Shown in pieces: positions 45,460 through 55,124 of a DNA stretch of 64,000 nt (the stretch's first letter is position 1; each line of letters begins with the position of its first letter). Location of the stretch: assembly GCF_001276715.1 (NCBI RefSeq), contig NZ_LIUQ01000019.1:50406-114405 (forward strand). The letters run 5' to 3'. A model generated the notes under the pieces. It was given only the letters and a program-made list of their open reading frames with translations, was not told the origin of the DNA and ran no database searches. The DNA is from Planktothricoides sp. SR001 (GTDB lineage: Bacteria; Cyanobacteriota; Cyanobacteriia; Cyanobacteriales; Laspinemataceae). The position numbers were made by a program, and so were the translations under genes.

Positions 45460-47814
45460 TTATCTTAGATCGTTGGCAATAGTCCCTAAAATCGACAAAT
45501 TAAAATTCTTCAGGTCATTGATGACTTGGTTCACCGCCAAAAGTTTGGTTTTCTTCACTGCCACTACCATTAAAATGCCATCGGTATGTTCAGCCAGAAA
45601 ATTCGTGTCCACTAACTCCAGCAGGTGAGCAGTATCATAGACGATCAAGTCAAACATTGATTCTAATTCTTCCATTAAATAACGCATTTGCGGAGACGCC
45701 AGTAATTTGGGGGCAACCGGGGTGGGCGCACCGGCAGTCAGCACAAATAAGTTATCCGCTAGAGGCGATCGCGAAATGATCTCTTTGGGTGACATTTTAT
45801 TAATCAACACATCACTCAGTCCTTTGAAGTTAGGAATATCTAACATCTGGTGCAGGGCTGGTCGGCGTAAATTCGCATCGACTAATAACACTCGTTGACC
45901 CATCAGGGCGGCAGTTTGGGCCAAATGCAAAGCAACGGTAGACTTACCATCCCCCACTTGCGCGGATGCAATGGTCAAAGAACGGATGGGGAAATCCGCC
46001 GCGAGAAACCGCAGTTTCGCAAATAGCAAACTAAAGGCTTCCAGGAACTCAGGATTGTCAGAATAGCCCCCCACGGGTTGATTGGCATCCGATGCGGCGC
46101 CCGAATTGGTCAAGGATAAAGAACTGGTATCTTCTGAGGATATCGTCAATTTTGTGACGCCGCGATCGCGGGGAATAATTCCCAACATGGGAAATGGAAC
46201 CAGATCGTCGATATCTTGAGGGGTAAAAAAGATATTCCGAGCGATATCGATCAGCAAAACCACCCCCAACCCTAATCCTAGACCGGCGATCGCTGCCATC
46301 ATCAAGAGTTTTTTTCGAGATTCTCCATAAACCGGAATCACCGAACCATCGGGGTATCGAGGTAAATCTGGTTTAGAAACTACTTGCCAAGGAACTTCTT
46401 TTTGGGCTGCCTCAATCAGTAGTTTCTGACGATTGTCCAAAAGTTGATAAAACGTTTGGTTGCTAATTTGTAATTTATTTTGCAATTGATTATATCGACG
46501 GGAAATTTCGGGAAAGTCACGAGTTCTTTGTTGTAAAACAAGTTGTTCTTGCTCTAATACTCTTTTACGGACTTCCAAGATATCAATTTGAGTTAATGTA
46601 TCCACGATCTGAACAATCCGACCCTGACGAATCTCGTTCGGCAATCCCAGCAACTGTGGATTATTTTCTGTATCTGTGAGGTTTTCTCCCAAAGCCGTCT
46701 GTGCCTCCGCTCTCAGGGCGGCTAAAATATTTTGTTGCTCCTCCCTGAGAACAGAAATCACCGGGTTCTCCTCTTTAAAACGCACTAACTCCGTGGAAAT
46801 CTGAGTTTCTACCGCTTGTAACCGCGCCAACAGGTCTTGATAGCGAGTTCTTTGGAGCATGGTAAACTCTTCTACGGCTTCATTGTTGGTGGTGATTCCC
46901 AGGGATTGTTTTAAGTTTAGATAGAGGGTTCTTTGTTCCGCGAGTAACTGATTCACTTCAAACAGTTGAGCATTTAAAGTGCTTCTTTGACCCGCTAACT
47001 CAGTGGCTAAAACACTTAAATCCGTCAAATTATATTTTTGCTGAAGTTCTTGGATTTGGTTTTGAATCCGATTCATTTCTTCCTCTAATCCGGGCAGTTG
47101 TTCATCAATAAATTTCACCCCTTCACTAATGCGACTGCGGCGTTCATCTAAGCTATATTGTAAGTATTTATCAGCAATAGCATCTAAAACAAATAAAACT
47201 CTTTCTTGGGTTTTTTCCTGACCTTCCGTAGGCAATTGTGTATCTTGATATACGACTTCGATTAATTTTGTCGCCCCCTCTCTGGCATTCTTGCCGACAA
47301 CAACCTGCCGAACTATCAGACCTTGTCTGAGTTGAAATTTTTGAAAATCTGGATACTTAGTTTGAACTTGTTTCAGAATTGCTTCTAATATTTGAGGACT
47401 TTGTAAAATTTGTAGCTGAGTCACATAATCCAGCCCAGTGGCTCCGGCAATTCTATTAGTTCCCGTTAAGGCACCGGGTTCAGCCTTAGCGCCTTCAGAA
47501 GTTAAAGGTTCCACTAATAACTGAAAAGACCCGGTGAATCCCAGAGGGGATGAGGGAACGAACTTGAATGCCAGCCCACCAAATAAGATGGTGGGAATCA
47601 GACTTAGCCACCCTTTTCTTAATAAAACTCTGATCAGTGGGAGGATGATATTGGCTTTTTTCTGCTTGGGTGCGTTTTCTTCATCCACCTCATCGTCTGT
47701 ATATGGCAATGGTGGCGGCAACTGCGGCGCTACCGGCTGAAGCGGTGACAGTTGCTCAAAATCCTGTGCTGGTTCGATTTTATTTTCACTGTATTGTTTT
47801 GTTTCCATTGTCAC
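45460..47814 (-). CDS. Wzz/GumC-type polysaccharide co-polymerase fused to a BY-kinase
   Basis: 784 residues. Cytoplasmic Pro-rich start, first membrane segment near residue 70 (KGWLSLIPTILFGGLAF), a periplasmic domain with long coiled coils (about 230-480), second membrane segment near 505 (LLMMAAIAGLGLGLGVVLLI), then a CapB/CpsD-like ATPase: Walker A SAQVGDGKST, A' VLLVDANLRRP and IVYDTAHLLELVDTNFLAEH. It controls chain length in exopolysaccharide export. The C-terminus ends without the tyrosine cluster seen in many BY-kinases. The glycosyltransferase at 48213 lies upstream on the same strand. Confidence 0.9.
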   Translation of the reverse strand: MTMETKQYSENKIEPAQDFEQLSPLQPVAPQLPPPLPYTDDEVDEENAPKQKKANIILPLIRVLLRKGWLSLIPTILFGGLAFKFVPSSPLGFTGSFQLLVEPLTSEGAKAEPGALTGTNRIAGATGLDYVTQLQILQSPQILEAILKQVQTKYPDFQKFQLRQGLIVRQVVVGKNAREGATKLIEVVYQDTQLPTEGQEKTQERVLFVLDAIADKYLQYSLDERRSRISEGVKFIDEQLPGLEEEMNRIQNQIQELQQKYNLTDLSVLATELAGQRSTLNAQLFEVNQLLAEQRTLYLNLKQSLGITTNNEAVEEFTMLQRTRYQDLLARLQAVETQISTELVRFKEENPVISVLREEQQNILAALRAEAQTALGENLTDTENNPQLLGLPNEIRQGRIVQIVDTLTQIDILEVRKRVLEQEQLVLQQRTRDFPEISRRYNQLQNKLQISNQTFYQLLDNRQKLLIEAAQKEVPWQVVSKPDLPRYPDGSVIPVYGESRKKLLMMAAIAGLGLGLGVVLLIDIARNIFFTPQDIDDLVPFPMLGIIPRDRGVTKLTISSEDTSSLSLTNSGAASDANQPVGGYSDNPEFLEAFSLLFAKLRFLAADFPIRSLTIASAQVGDGKSTVALHLAQTAALMGQRVLLVDANLRRPALHQMLDIPNFKGLSDVLINKMSPKEIISRSPLADNLFVLTAGAPTPVAPKLLASPQMRYLMEELESMFDLIVYDTAHLLELVDTNFLAEHTDGILMVVAVKKTKLLAVNQVINDLKNFNLSILGTIANDLR

Positions 47815-48212
47815 CTCTGTGTTGGTCAGCCACTGCGATAAGCACTAGACAAAAGCCAGATCCAAGCTGGGCATTTTGATCTAGTGGAGTCAGGTTTAAG
47901 CCCTTGATACTATTATTGTAGGCTTTTAATCCGTTGACCACTCGATCGCCGACCGTTCTGGGGTTTGGCTGAAAAATGCACCCTCGCATCGGAGATGAAA
48001 CAGCTTATATACGCTTGATTGCGGCGATCTTCAAGTTTTTTTGACAATCAAGCCTCCCATTCTGGTGAGTGGGGCGAATTCTAGGCAGCATATGGCCACT
48101 TTTTTGTTCCAGTAAACCACCCTAAAAAGACACAAGGAGGTTGATTCTTTGCTTCAACACTCCTTGGACTGAACTGGACTGAACTGATTAATTTTTATCG
48201 AGACGGATTTAC
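47815..48212. other. Intergenic region, nothing recognised
   Basis: About 400 bp between the glycosyltransferase and BY-kinase genes. It must hold the BY-kinase leader, including ACAGAGGTGACA just before the start. No gene or strong repeat seen. Confidence 0.4.
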
Positions 48213-49400
48213 CTAGGATAATTTAACCTTTTTTGGGACTGGATTCTGCCAGGACGAATCGCGATCGCCCGCCGTGATGGAAGAGTAAGATTTTTGTTCA
48301 GCATTCAAAGATGAAAGGAATAAGTCTATAGTTTCCTGTCTCACCCATCCTTTGCGGACTGCCAGTTCGCCAAATCGTAAATTGACTTGGTTTTGTTCTT
48401 CTAAAATTCTGCTGATTTGTACATCATCTAACAAGGCTGCGGCTTTGAGATATTGACCCAAGGGTTGTGGGTTCATTCGGGGTAATTGAGGGAATTGTTC
48501 GGCAAAGAAATCAACAGTTTCCGGCTTCAGCCACCCATACATCGTCAAAAAATCTCCTAAACGCAAATTTGGCCGTTTACGTTGCTGTTCTATAATGATT
48601 TCTAATTGTGCATCCGAGATTAAGCCCGCCTGTCGCAAATACACCCCTAGGGGAACTTTGTAATTATAACAATTGAGTTTTTGCTGCAATAATAGCCAGA
48701 AAAAGGGCATATCTTCGACTAGGTAACGTTTGGCCAATCTCTGGGGTTCAGACATCAACCGATGCAGCCATTCTATGCCGAGTTCACTCATCCATTTAGG
48801 CGATCGCGCCCGATAACCCGCTTCAAAATCAATGGTCGCACCAATGGCCAAAAACACTTTAATATGAGGCAGTCGATGCTTATACTTAGCAATCCACTTT
48901 TCTTGTTTAGGCGCCCCCACGCCGATCCCTAAAACCGTGGCTTTGGATTTATTGATTAAATCAATAATATATTCACATTCTTCATCGTTTTTTTCAAACC
49001 CAAAAGATGGTGAATAAGCGCCAATCACCATCTTTCTGCCGACTCGTTTATTAATATTTTCCTGGGCTTTTTGGGCAACCCCTTCCGCCCCACCTAACAG
49101 AAAAATTTTGATTGATTCATCATGCTTATAGTATTGGTAAAAAGCTGGAAATAAATCTGAACCAGACACTTTTTCTTTCAGGGGTCTGCCTAATAGTTTT
49201 GAGGCATACATTAAAATCTTGCTATCACAAACTAAGTAATCAGCCTCTTGATAAATGTGATAAAAATCCGGATCTTTTTGTAGCTTCATTAAGTGGTCTA
49301 CATTCGGAGTGATCACAAATCCACCCTGCTTGAGCTTTTCTAAAAGTTCTATCTTAGAAAAATTGTCAAATGATACATTAAGAATCTTAACTTTATTCAT
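48213..49400 (-). CDS. WecG/TagA/CpsF glycosyltransferase with two C-terminal GspE-N-like repeats
   Basis: 395 residues. Residues 1-245 are a GT26 glycosyltransferase: GFVITPNVDHLMKLQKDPDF, YLVCDSKILMYASKLLGRPL, VLGIGVGAPKQEKWIAKYKH and AIGATIDFEAGYRARSPKWM. It transfers a sugar (ManNAcA or similar) to a lipid-linked acceptor. From about 270 there are two 60-residue units of the type found at the N-terminus of GspE/MshE ATPases: LGVYLRQAGLISDAQLEIII and LGQYLKAAALLDDVQISRIL, each ending LRLGDFL / LRFGELA plus GWxxxETxDxF. Such modules can bind cyclic-di-GMP, so the enzyme may be regulated by it (inference). Start ATG 49400, with AAGGAGG just upstream. Confidence 0.88.
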   Translation of the reverse strand: MNKVKILNVSFDNFSKIELLEKLKQGGFVITPNVDHLMKLQKDPDFYHIYQEADYLVCDSKILMYASKLLGRPLKEKVSGSDLFPAFYQYYKHDESIKIFLLGGAEGVAQKAQENINKRVGRKMVIGAYSPSFGFEKNDEECEYIIDLINKSKATVLGIGVGAPKQEKWIAKYKHRLPHIKVFLAIGATIDFEAGYRARSPKWMSELGIEWLHRLMSEPQRLAKRYLVEDMPFFWLLLQQKLNCYNYKVPLGVYLRQAGLISDAQLEIIIEQQRKRPNLRLGDFLTMYGWLKPETVDFFAEQFPQLPRMNPQPLGQYLKAAALLDDVQISRILEEQNQVNLRFGELAVRKGWVRQETIDLFLSSLNAEQKSYSSITAGDRDSSWQNPVPKKVKLS

Positions 49401-50353
49401 AAAAAAACCTCCTTAAATTCCTTGGTTTCCTTAGGTAAATAGATGTTTTTTGTCCACTGAGTGACTCGGAGATATTCGGAGATATTTTTTGGGATGATGA
49501 TTTGGTGGTTATACTCCAAAAAAATACGGATTATTTGGCTATCTTAATCTTCAATTGCTTTAATTTTAGCTAAATTGAAAACAAATCCACCCCAAAGCTG
49601 AATATCTTTACAAAAGCTTTAAGTTTTTTCCGTGTTTTACTGGATTAAGTTGTTTCAGCTTTATAAAAGCTTTAAAAACCTGAGACTTTTCTCAGTAAAA
49701 ATCACGATGTACCGATGCCGTTAGATAATTGCCCCTGAATGGATCCACGGTTGCTGTTGTCAGGGCGGGAAAGCGGTTTGCTTTGCTGGACAATCAGCGG
49801 CTTTCCTTAGTCCAGAAGGTAAAGAACCCGATCTTTTGTCCCATGTTCCTGGGTCTGTCACCGCGATCGGCAAATTTCGGCAAATTTACGAATGATGTGT
49901 TTACCGAAAAGTAAAATAAACAGGCGCCATCCGTAATACTGATCGGGGATTTACGTAAAACTACTGAAAAACCTACTGGAAAACTACTGAAAACAAGCGA
50001 AAATTTATCGATAATATAGATTAGGGGGTTTTACCCACCATTAACCGACACCAGCAAATAATCAAAGCTGGTTCAATTTTATCCTCAAAATTCGCGGATG
50101 GCTATCCTTCGGGGTAAAATTGTCATAGTTTGTTATAGTTTGTCATTTACTTGGGCATCAATTCTGGGCATCAGTTCATGGAAGTATCATTTTCACCCCG
50201 TAAGTGTTGGGAAATTTATGTAACCATTTTTAAAGACAGAGGTCAGCGGTTTCTAAACCCTGTCCTATTTCTGTCCTATTTCTGGCTCGATCTTTTCTAT
50301 CGGTCTATGATTAATCGAGACTAATAATTTAGTTGAATTTAGTTTAATTTATT
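49401..50353. other. 950-bp gap, nothing convincing
   Basis: AT-rich, with small tandem words (ACCTACTGGAAAACTACTGA at about 49967-49992, TTTACAAAAGCTTTAA near 49610). Open frames here lack start sites and family motifs. It probably contains the glycosyltransferase promoter on the minus strand. Confidence 0.4.
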
Positions 50354-51214
50354 TTATAGTGATTTTTCTTTCCAAATCGCATCAGCCACCCGACAAACAT
50401 CCCACATTTCTGGTAAGTCGTGAACCCGGACAATATTCGCTCCATTGGCGATCGCGGCACAACAAGCGGCAGCGGTTCCCCAGACTCGTTTTTTTGGTTC
50501 AGGTTGGTCTAATATTTTGCCAATAAAGCTTTTCCGAGAAGCGCCAATTAAAATCGGTAATCCCAGGGATTTAAACTCACTTAATCGTCTGAGTATTTCT
50601 AAATTTTGTTCATAATTTTTGGCAAAACCAATGCCCGGATCAATGATAATTTGCTCCCGATTTATCCTCCGGGCGATCGCGGATTCAATTCTTGCTTGAA
50701 AAAACTGATAAATTTCTCCAATTAAATCTTGATAATCCGTCATCTGTTGCATATTTTGCGGGGTTCCCCTCGTATGCATTAAGATTACTGGCACTCCCAA
50801 TTCTGCGACTAACGGTAACATTTGCGGATCGGCTATACCACCCGTAATATCATTAACAATATTTGCCCCAGCGTTGATCCCAGCGGCGGCTACTTCAGAG
50901 CGAAATGTATCCACAGAAATTAAAATGCGATCGGGAATTGGGGGATTCTCATCGTCGCCGCAACGTAAGGCTTGGACAATGGGCACAACCCGGTTTAATT
51001 CTTCATCAAGGGAGATAATTTCTGCACCGGGTCGAGTGGATTGCCCACCGATATCAATTATATCGGCTCCACCGGCAATCAGGGATTTTGCCTGTGCGAT
51101 CGCCGCTGATTTGGTATTAAATTGACCCCCATCACTAAAACTATCTGGGGTGACATTTAACACACCCATAATATAGGTGCGATCGCCCCAAGGAAATGAA
51201 TTTTTATTGTGCAT
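50354..51214 (-). CDS. folP: Dihydropteroate synthase
   Basis: 286 residues; TIM barrel that joins p-aminobenzoate to the dihydropterin pyrophosphate in folate synthesis. Signatures: MGVLNVTPDSFSDGGQF, DIIDIGGQSTRPGAEIISLD, ISVDTFRSEVAAAGINAGA, NIVNDITGGIADPQML, IIDPGIGFAKNYEQNLEILR and the final VRVHDLPEM. All intact. Located downstream of tpiA on the same strand (91 bp), a frequent cyanobacterial pairing. Confidence 0.96.
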   Translation of the reverse strand: MHNKNSFPWGDRTYIMGVLNVTPDSFSDGGQFNTKSAAIAQAKSLIAGGADIIDIGGQSTRPGAEIISLDEELNRVVPIVQALRCGDDENPPIPDRILISVDTFRSEVAAAGINAGANIVNDITGGIADPQMLPLVAELGVPVILMHTRGTPQNMQQMTDYQDLIGEIYQFFQARIESAIARRINREQIIIDPGIGFAKNYEQNLEILRRLSEFKSLGLPILIGASRKSFIGKILDQPEPKKRVWGTAAACCAAIANGANIVRVHDLPEMWDVCRVADAIWKEKSL

Positions 51215-51305
51215 AATTCTTTGCTATTTTTGCCTTGTTATTCGTTATTCGTTATTGGAGTAATTTGCGAACAAATAACGAATAACAAATAACCAACCAC
51301 AAATT

Positions 51306-52031
51306 TTATTGATAATTCACAATGCGTGACCAACTCTTCGGCGTCAGGCTGGCACCCCCGACCAATACGCCATCGATTTCTGACTGAGCCATAATTTCAT
51401 CAATATTTTCTGGCTTCACAGAACCGCCATATTGAATCGGTACATCAGAATTAATCAGCTTGGAGCGAATCAAACCAATCACGCGATTAGCTTCCTCGGA
51501 GGCACAAGTATCTCCAGTGCCGATCGCCCAAATCGGTTCGTAGGCAATCACCAAATTACTTTGGTCAACCCCGACCAAATCTTGCTTCAACTGGCTGAAA
51601 ATATGAGATTCCGTTTCTCCAGCATCCCGCTGTTGCTTGGTTTCACCCACACAGAGAATCGGGGTCAGGCCATGTTTTTGCGCCGCTAAAATGCGCCGAT
51701 TCACCGTCTCATCAGTTTCACCAAAATACTGACGGCGTTCACTGTGACCAATCACCACATAATTCACGCCAATTTCCGTCAGCATTGGAGCCGAAATTTC
51801 TCCGGTATAAGCGCCTTCATTTTCCCAGTGAACATTTTGGGCCCCCAGTTTCACGCGAGTTCCCTGCAAATTCGCCGCCATTACACTCAAATTTGTGAAA
51901 GGAACACATAACACCACTTCCCGCTCTGTTGGAGTATTCTCTAGCTCAGGCATAAATCCGTCCACAAACTCCAGAGACTCTGCCTGAGTCTTATACATTT
52001 TCCAGTTACCGGCCAGAATAATTTTTCTCAC
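51306..52031 (-). CDS. tpiA: Triosephosphate isomerase
   Basis: 241 residues from the GTG at 52031 ([20 protein letters not shown]). A longer frame to 52226 runs into tandem repeats that translate to meaningless Cys/Pro-rich sequence, so the GTG is preferred; 241 is the normal length. Catalytic Lys in GNWKMYK, His in [16 protein letters not shown], Glu in [16 protein letters not shown], and phosphate loop [12 protein letters not shown]. Interconverts the triose phosphates in glycolysis and the Calvin cycle. Confidence 0.95.
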   Translation of the reverse strand: MRKIILAGNWKMYKTQAESLEFVDGFMPELENTPTEREVVLCVPFTNLSVMAANLQGTRVKLGAQNVHWENEGAYTGEISAPMLTEIGVNYVVIGHSERRQYFGETDETVNRRILAAQKHGLTPILCVGETKQQRDAGETESHIFSQLKQDLVGVDQSNLVIAYEPIWAIGTGDTCASEEANRVIGLIRSKLINSDVPIQYGGSVKPENIDEIMAQSEIDGVLVGGASLTPKSWSRIVNYQ

Positions 52032-52119
52032 AGACGTTAAATTCAGATTAACAAGACAACAATAAAGTAATCCCCAGTTTATCGGAAAAGGGAGACAGAC
52101 CCAAATTCTGCGATCGGGT

Positions 52120-52245
52120 ATCGGGTGTCGGGTATCGGGTGTCGGGCAACGCTGCACAGGCAACGGGCAACGCTGCACAGGCAACGCTGCACAGGCAACG
52201 CTGCACAGGCAACGCTGCACAGGCAACGGGCAACGGCGGAAAATA
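52120..52245. repeat. Tandem repeats GCTGCACAGGCAAC and GGTATCGGGTGTC
   Basis: 52120-52147 has GGGTATCGGGTGTCGGGTAT-type units; 52148-52245 has five or more units of GCTGCACAGGCAAC alternating with GGGCAAC. They lie between tpiA and the group II intron fragment. Confidence 0.85.
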
Positions 52246-52249
52246 ATTG

Positions 52250-52588
52250 ATAATGGTAGGGGTCGAAGGAGGCTTCACAACCTCCCCCTCCCATTCAGAA
52301 CGGAGCGTGCCACTTTCACGGCACGTAGCTCCTGGCTGTGCCTGCTTACCGGGCAATCCTACTACTAACCCTCACCTAGCTTTCCGGCCGGCTTCACAAG
52401 GGAAGATAATGAGTCTCACCCGTGGGGCGCGGTGCCTCTGACCTAGAGAAGTTTTACCTTCTCTGGAATCCAGGTCTTACGCACTGTCCTACACATCCTG
52501 AAAGTTATCCTTCTTTAAGATGGCCTAACCTAGACCACGCCGACGTTTCAGCCTTTGGCCTTCCGCTTTCCGCGTGAACGAATCGCAC
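52250..52588 (-). mobile_element. Group II intron, 5' (domain I) fragment
   Basis: Read on the minus strand the segment starts at 52588 with GTGCGATTCGTTCACGCGGA, the GUGYG 5' boundary of group II introns. It contains the familiar domain I line AAAGAAGGATAACTTTCAGG, GACAGTGCGTAAGACCTGG and GTGAGACTCATTATCTTCCC, and ends near GGGGGAGGTTGTGAAGCCTC. The reverse transcriptase gene and the catalytic domain V are missing: after about 340 nt it gives way to tandem repeats. So it is a truncated, inactive copy. Confidence 0.82.
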
Positions 52589-52620
52589 TATCAATTATCA
52601 ATTATCAACCATCAACTATC

Positions 52621-53742
52621 CTATTTCTCTGATTTGGCTGTCCAGGATTGATCGTAAACCTGCTTGTAATAGTCTTGATATTTATCCGATAACAAGGGTT
52701 GCCACCAATCTTGATTGGTTAAAAACCACTGAACGGTTTTGCGTAAACCTTCTTCAACGGTGACAGAAGGACTCCAGCCTAATTCAGTTTTAATCTTGGT
52801 GGCATTCATGGCATAACGCCGGTCATGTCCTGGTCTATCCGTGACAAAAGTAATTAACTGATCGCTGGGCTTAACAGGCAAATTTTCTGCCGTTTCATCC
52901 ATCAGTTTACAGAGCATTTTTACTAAGTCTAAATTTTTTACCTCATTGTTGCCGCCAATGTTGTAAGTTTCCCCTGGTTTACCGAGGTGAATCACATGAT
53001 CTAAAGCACTACAATGGTCTTCCACATACAGCCAATCCCTTACATTTTGCCCATCGCCATAAACGGGCAACGGTTTGCCTAGTAAAATGTTGATACACAT
53101 TAAAGGAATCAGCTTTTCGGGGAAGTGATAAGGCCCATAATTATTGGAACAATTAGTAATTAAGGTGGGCAGTTTGTAAGTGTGATAGTAGGCGCGGGCT
53201 AGGTGATCGCTACCGGCTTTAGAGGCAGAATAAGGACTATTTGGGGCGTAGGGAGTGGTTTCCGTAAAAGCCGGATCGTCTGGGCCAAGACTGCCGTAAA
53301 CTTCGTCGGTGGAAACGTGGAGAAAACGCAGATTTTCCGGTGAATTGAGATTGCCAAAATGCTGCCGGAATGCTTCTAAAAGGGTGAAAGTTCCTACCAC
53401 ATTGGTTTGAATAAATGCATCGGGGCCAAGGATGGAGCGATCGACGTGGGATTCGGCGGCAAAGTGGGCTACAGTATCAATGGCTTCTTCGGCTAAAAGG
53501 CGACTGACCAGGGCGCGATCGCAGATATTTCCCTCTACAAACCGAAACTCTGGTTTTTCTTCTAACGCCGCTAAATTCTGACGATTTCCCGCATAGGTTA
53601 AAGCGTCCAACACTACCACTCGATCGCTAGGGTAATGTTGGCACCAGTAATGGACAAAGTTTGAAGCAATAAACCCGGCGCCTCCCGTGACCAGTAAGCG
53701 ATGTGGCGCGCGATTTTCTGGTAGTTTGATGCTAGATGTCAT
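52621..53742 (-). CDS. rfbB: dTDP-glucose 4,6-dehydratase
   Basis: 373 residues; extended SDR enzyme making dTDP-4-keto-6-deoxyglucose for rhamnose and other deoxysugars. NAD site [26 protein letters not shown] (Thr-Asp-Glu catalytic), [20 protein letters not shown] (Tyr-x3-Lys), [20 protein letters not shown] and [13 protein letters not shown]. Supplies nucleotide sugars for the polysaccharide genes nearby. Start ATG 53742. Confidence 0.95.
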   Translation of the reverse strand: MTSSIKLPENRAPHRLLVTGGAGFIASNFVHYWCQHYPSDRVVVLDALTYAGNRQNLAALEEKPEFRFVEGNICDRALVSRLLAEEAIDTVAHFAAESHVDRSILGPDAFIQTNVVGTFTLLEAFRQHFGNLNSPENLRFLHVSTDEVYGSLGPDDPAFTETTPYAPNSPYSASKAGSDHLARAYYHTYKLPTLITNCSNNYGPYHFPEKLIPLMCINILLGKPLPVYGDGQNVRDWLYVEDHCSALDHVIHLGKPGETYNIGGNNEVKNLDLVKMLCKLMDETAENLPVKPSDQLITFVTDRPGHDRRYAMNATKIKTELGWSPSVTVEEGLRKTVQWFLTNQDWWQPLLSDKYQDYYKQVYDQSWTAKSEK

Positions 53743-53970
53743 TTAATTAATCACACTTAAATACAAATTGGACAATCTCCAAAAATATTATAAAATATAT
53801 GAGCTAATATTGCCAATATTTTCAGAGATTGCCCAATAATTTTTTTGTCCAATAATTTAATATCTTCTGTGGGCAATTTATTCAAGCGGAATGAGGGCAA
53901 GTAAAAGGCACGATCGCCAGCTAATGCTAAATTGCCGCCCAGAGACATATATTACATTTTCTTGTATTTT

Positions 53971-54696
53971 TCACCGCAGACTTTGAATAGCCAAAAGCAA
54001 ATCTGACCAGTGAACTCCTTCCAGGTTTGGTAACACAATATGCGCTTGTCCTACGCGATCCCCAGGACCGAGACCCACCACCCACATCCCCGCAGCTAAA
54101 GCCGCTTCTATGCCAGATTCGGCATCTTCGATGACTAAACATTCTCTGGGCAATAAACCCAACTCTTCCGCAGCGTAAACAAAGACATCCGGGGCGGGTT
54201 TAGGGCGATTCACATTGTAAACATTTGTAATCACATCAATGCGATCGCGGATGCCCAACCTGTCCACCACCCGGTGAACATTTTGACTGGCTGAAGCAAT
54301 TCCGGTTTTGATATTTGCGGCGCGTAATTCATTTAATAAATTCTCGACTCCGGGCAATAACTGGTCAGAATTCATTGTTTGAATAAATTCTAAATAATAG
54401 CGATTTTTGCGATCTAAGAGTTCTTGAATTTTTTCCTCAGAAATTTCCCGATCGCCGAGCATTTTTATTAAAGAATCTCGCCGAGATAATCCCCGTAATT
54501 CCTCATTAGCTTCTCGGTTAAAAGGAATGCCTTCTTCATCCGCTAATTGTTGCCAAGTTTGATAATGATATTCGATGGTATCTGTAATCACCCCATCCAT
54601 ATCAAAAATCACCCCTCGGATTTGGGGCAGAGTAGAACTTTCCTCCAGATTCAGGGAATTTTTATGCTCTTTTGCCAAGTTAGAAGAATACATCAT
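53971..54696 (-). CDS. pgmB: HAD-family hydrolase, beta-phosphoglucomutase type
   Basis: 241 residues. HAD nucleophile motif GVIFDMDGVITDTIEYHY (first Asp nucleophile, second acid/base), cap domain, motif II GIASASQN, motif III/IV NRPKPAPDVFVYAAEELGLL and CLVIEDAESGIEAALAAGMW. The RGLSRRDSL cap segment resembles beta-phosphoglucomutase. A related phosphatase activity cannot be excluded. Start ATG 54696; the alternative ATG one codon later is equivalent. Confidence 0.85.
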   Translation of the reverse strand: MMYSSNLAKEHKNSLNLEESSTLPQIRGVIFDMDGVITDTIEYHYQTWQQLADEEGIPFNREANEELRGLSRRDSLIKMLGDREISEEKIQELLDRKNRYYLEFIQTMNSDQLLPGVENLLNELRAANIKTGIASASQNVHRVVDRLGIRDRIDVITNVYNVNRPKPAPDVFVYAAEELGLLPRECLVIEDAESGIEAALAAGMWVVGLGPGDRVGQAHIVLPNLEGVHWSDLLLAIQSLR

Positions 54697-55124
54697 TAAT
54701 TAGTCCGTCAGTGTAGATCAATCCATTTAATCATACATTTTCTGGAGGAAGTTACTACTGACCCAATCTGGGTAAATTTATCCCCTGATTTACCCAGAGT
54801 CAGCTTGACACAAATCTACCCGCCCTACAGGAATTTTAGGCTGACTGAAGCACAAATCACTGAAGTACAAATCTTTGTAGGGGTTTGTAGGCGGTTCTGT
54901 TAATCGGATAATCGGCAAAACCCTGTAACGTGATGAAAAAGAGAAATAACATAGGGTTCGCGACCAGCGCGTTTACCCCTATTTCCTGATTTATCTTCGA
55001 TGTAGCAACAGTCTTACTCGATGATATGGCGATGATATGGCGATTATCGGCTCTAATCAATCGCCCCAAACCCCTCAAGCTAGGTTTAGGGGGGTTTGGG
55101 GCGATCGGTGCCACCCATGTCTGT
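54697..55124. other. Intergenic region
   Basis: Holds the pgmB leader and the terminator hairpin of the protease gene (55061-55104). The rest shows no gene. Confidence 0.5.
55061..55104 (-). terminator. 14-bp hairpin downstream of the HtrA gene
   Basis: TCGCCCCAAACCCC and GGGGTTTGGGGCGA are perfect inverted repeats with a 16-nt loop, placed 20 bp after the protease stop. There is no clear U run, so Rho-independent function is uncertain. Confidence 0.6.

Noticed and set aside
51306..52226. 306-residue triosephosphate isomerase with Cys/Pro-rich N-terminus
   Set aside because: The first 65 residues translate tandem-repeat DNA; the GTG at 52031 gives the normal 241-residue enzyme.
53757..53948. 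Small minus-strand open frame between rfbB and pgmB
   Set aside because: No recognisable motif and no good ribosome-binding site; treated as intergenic.
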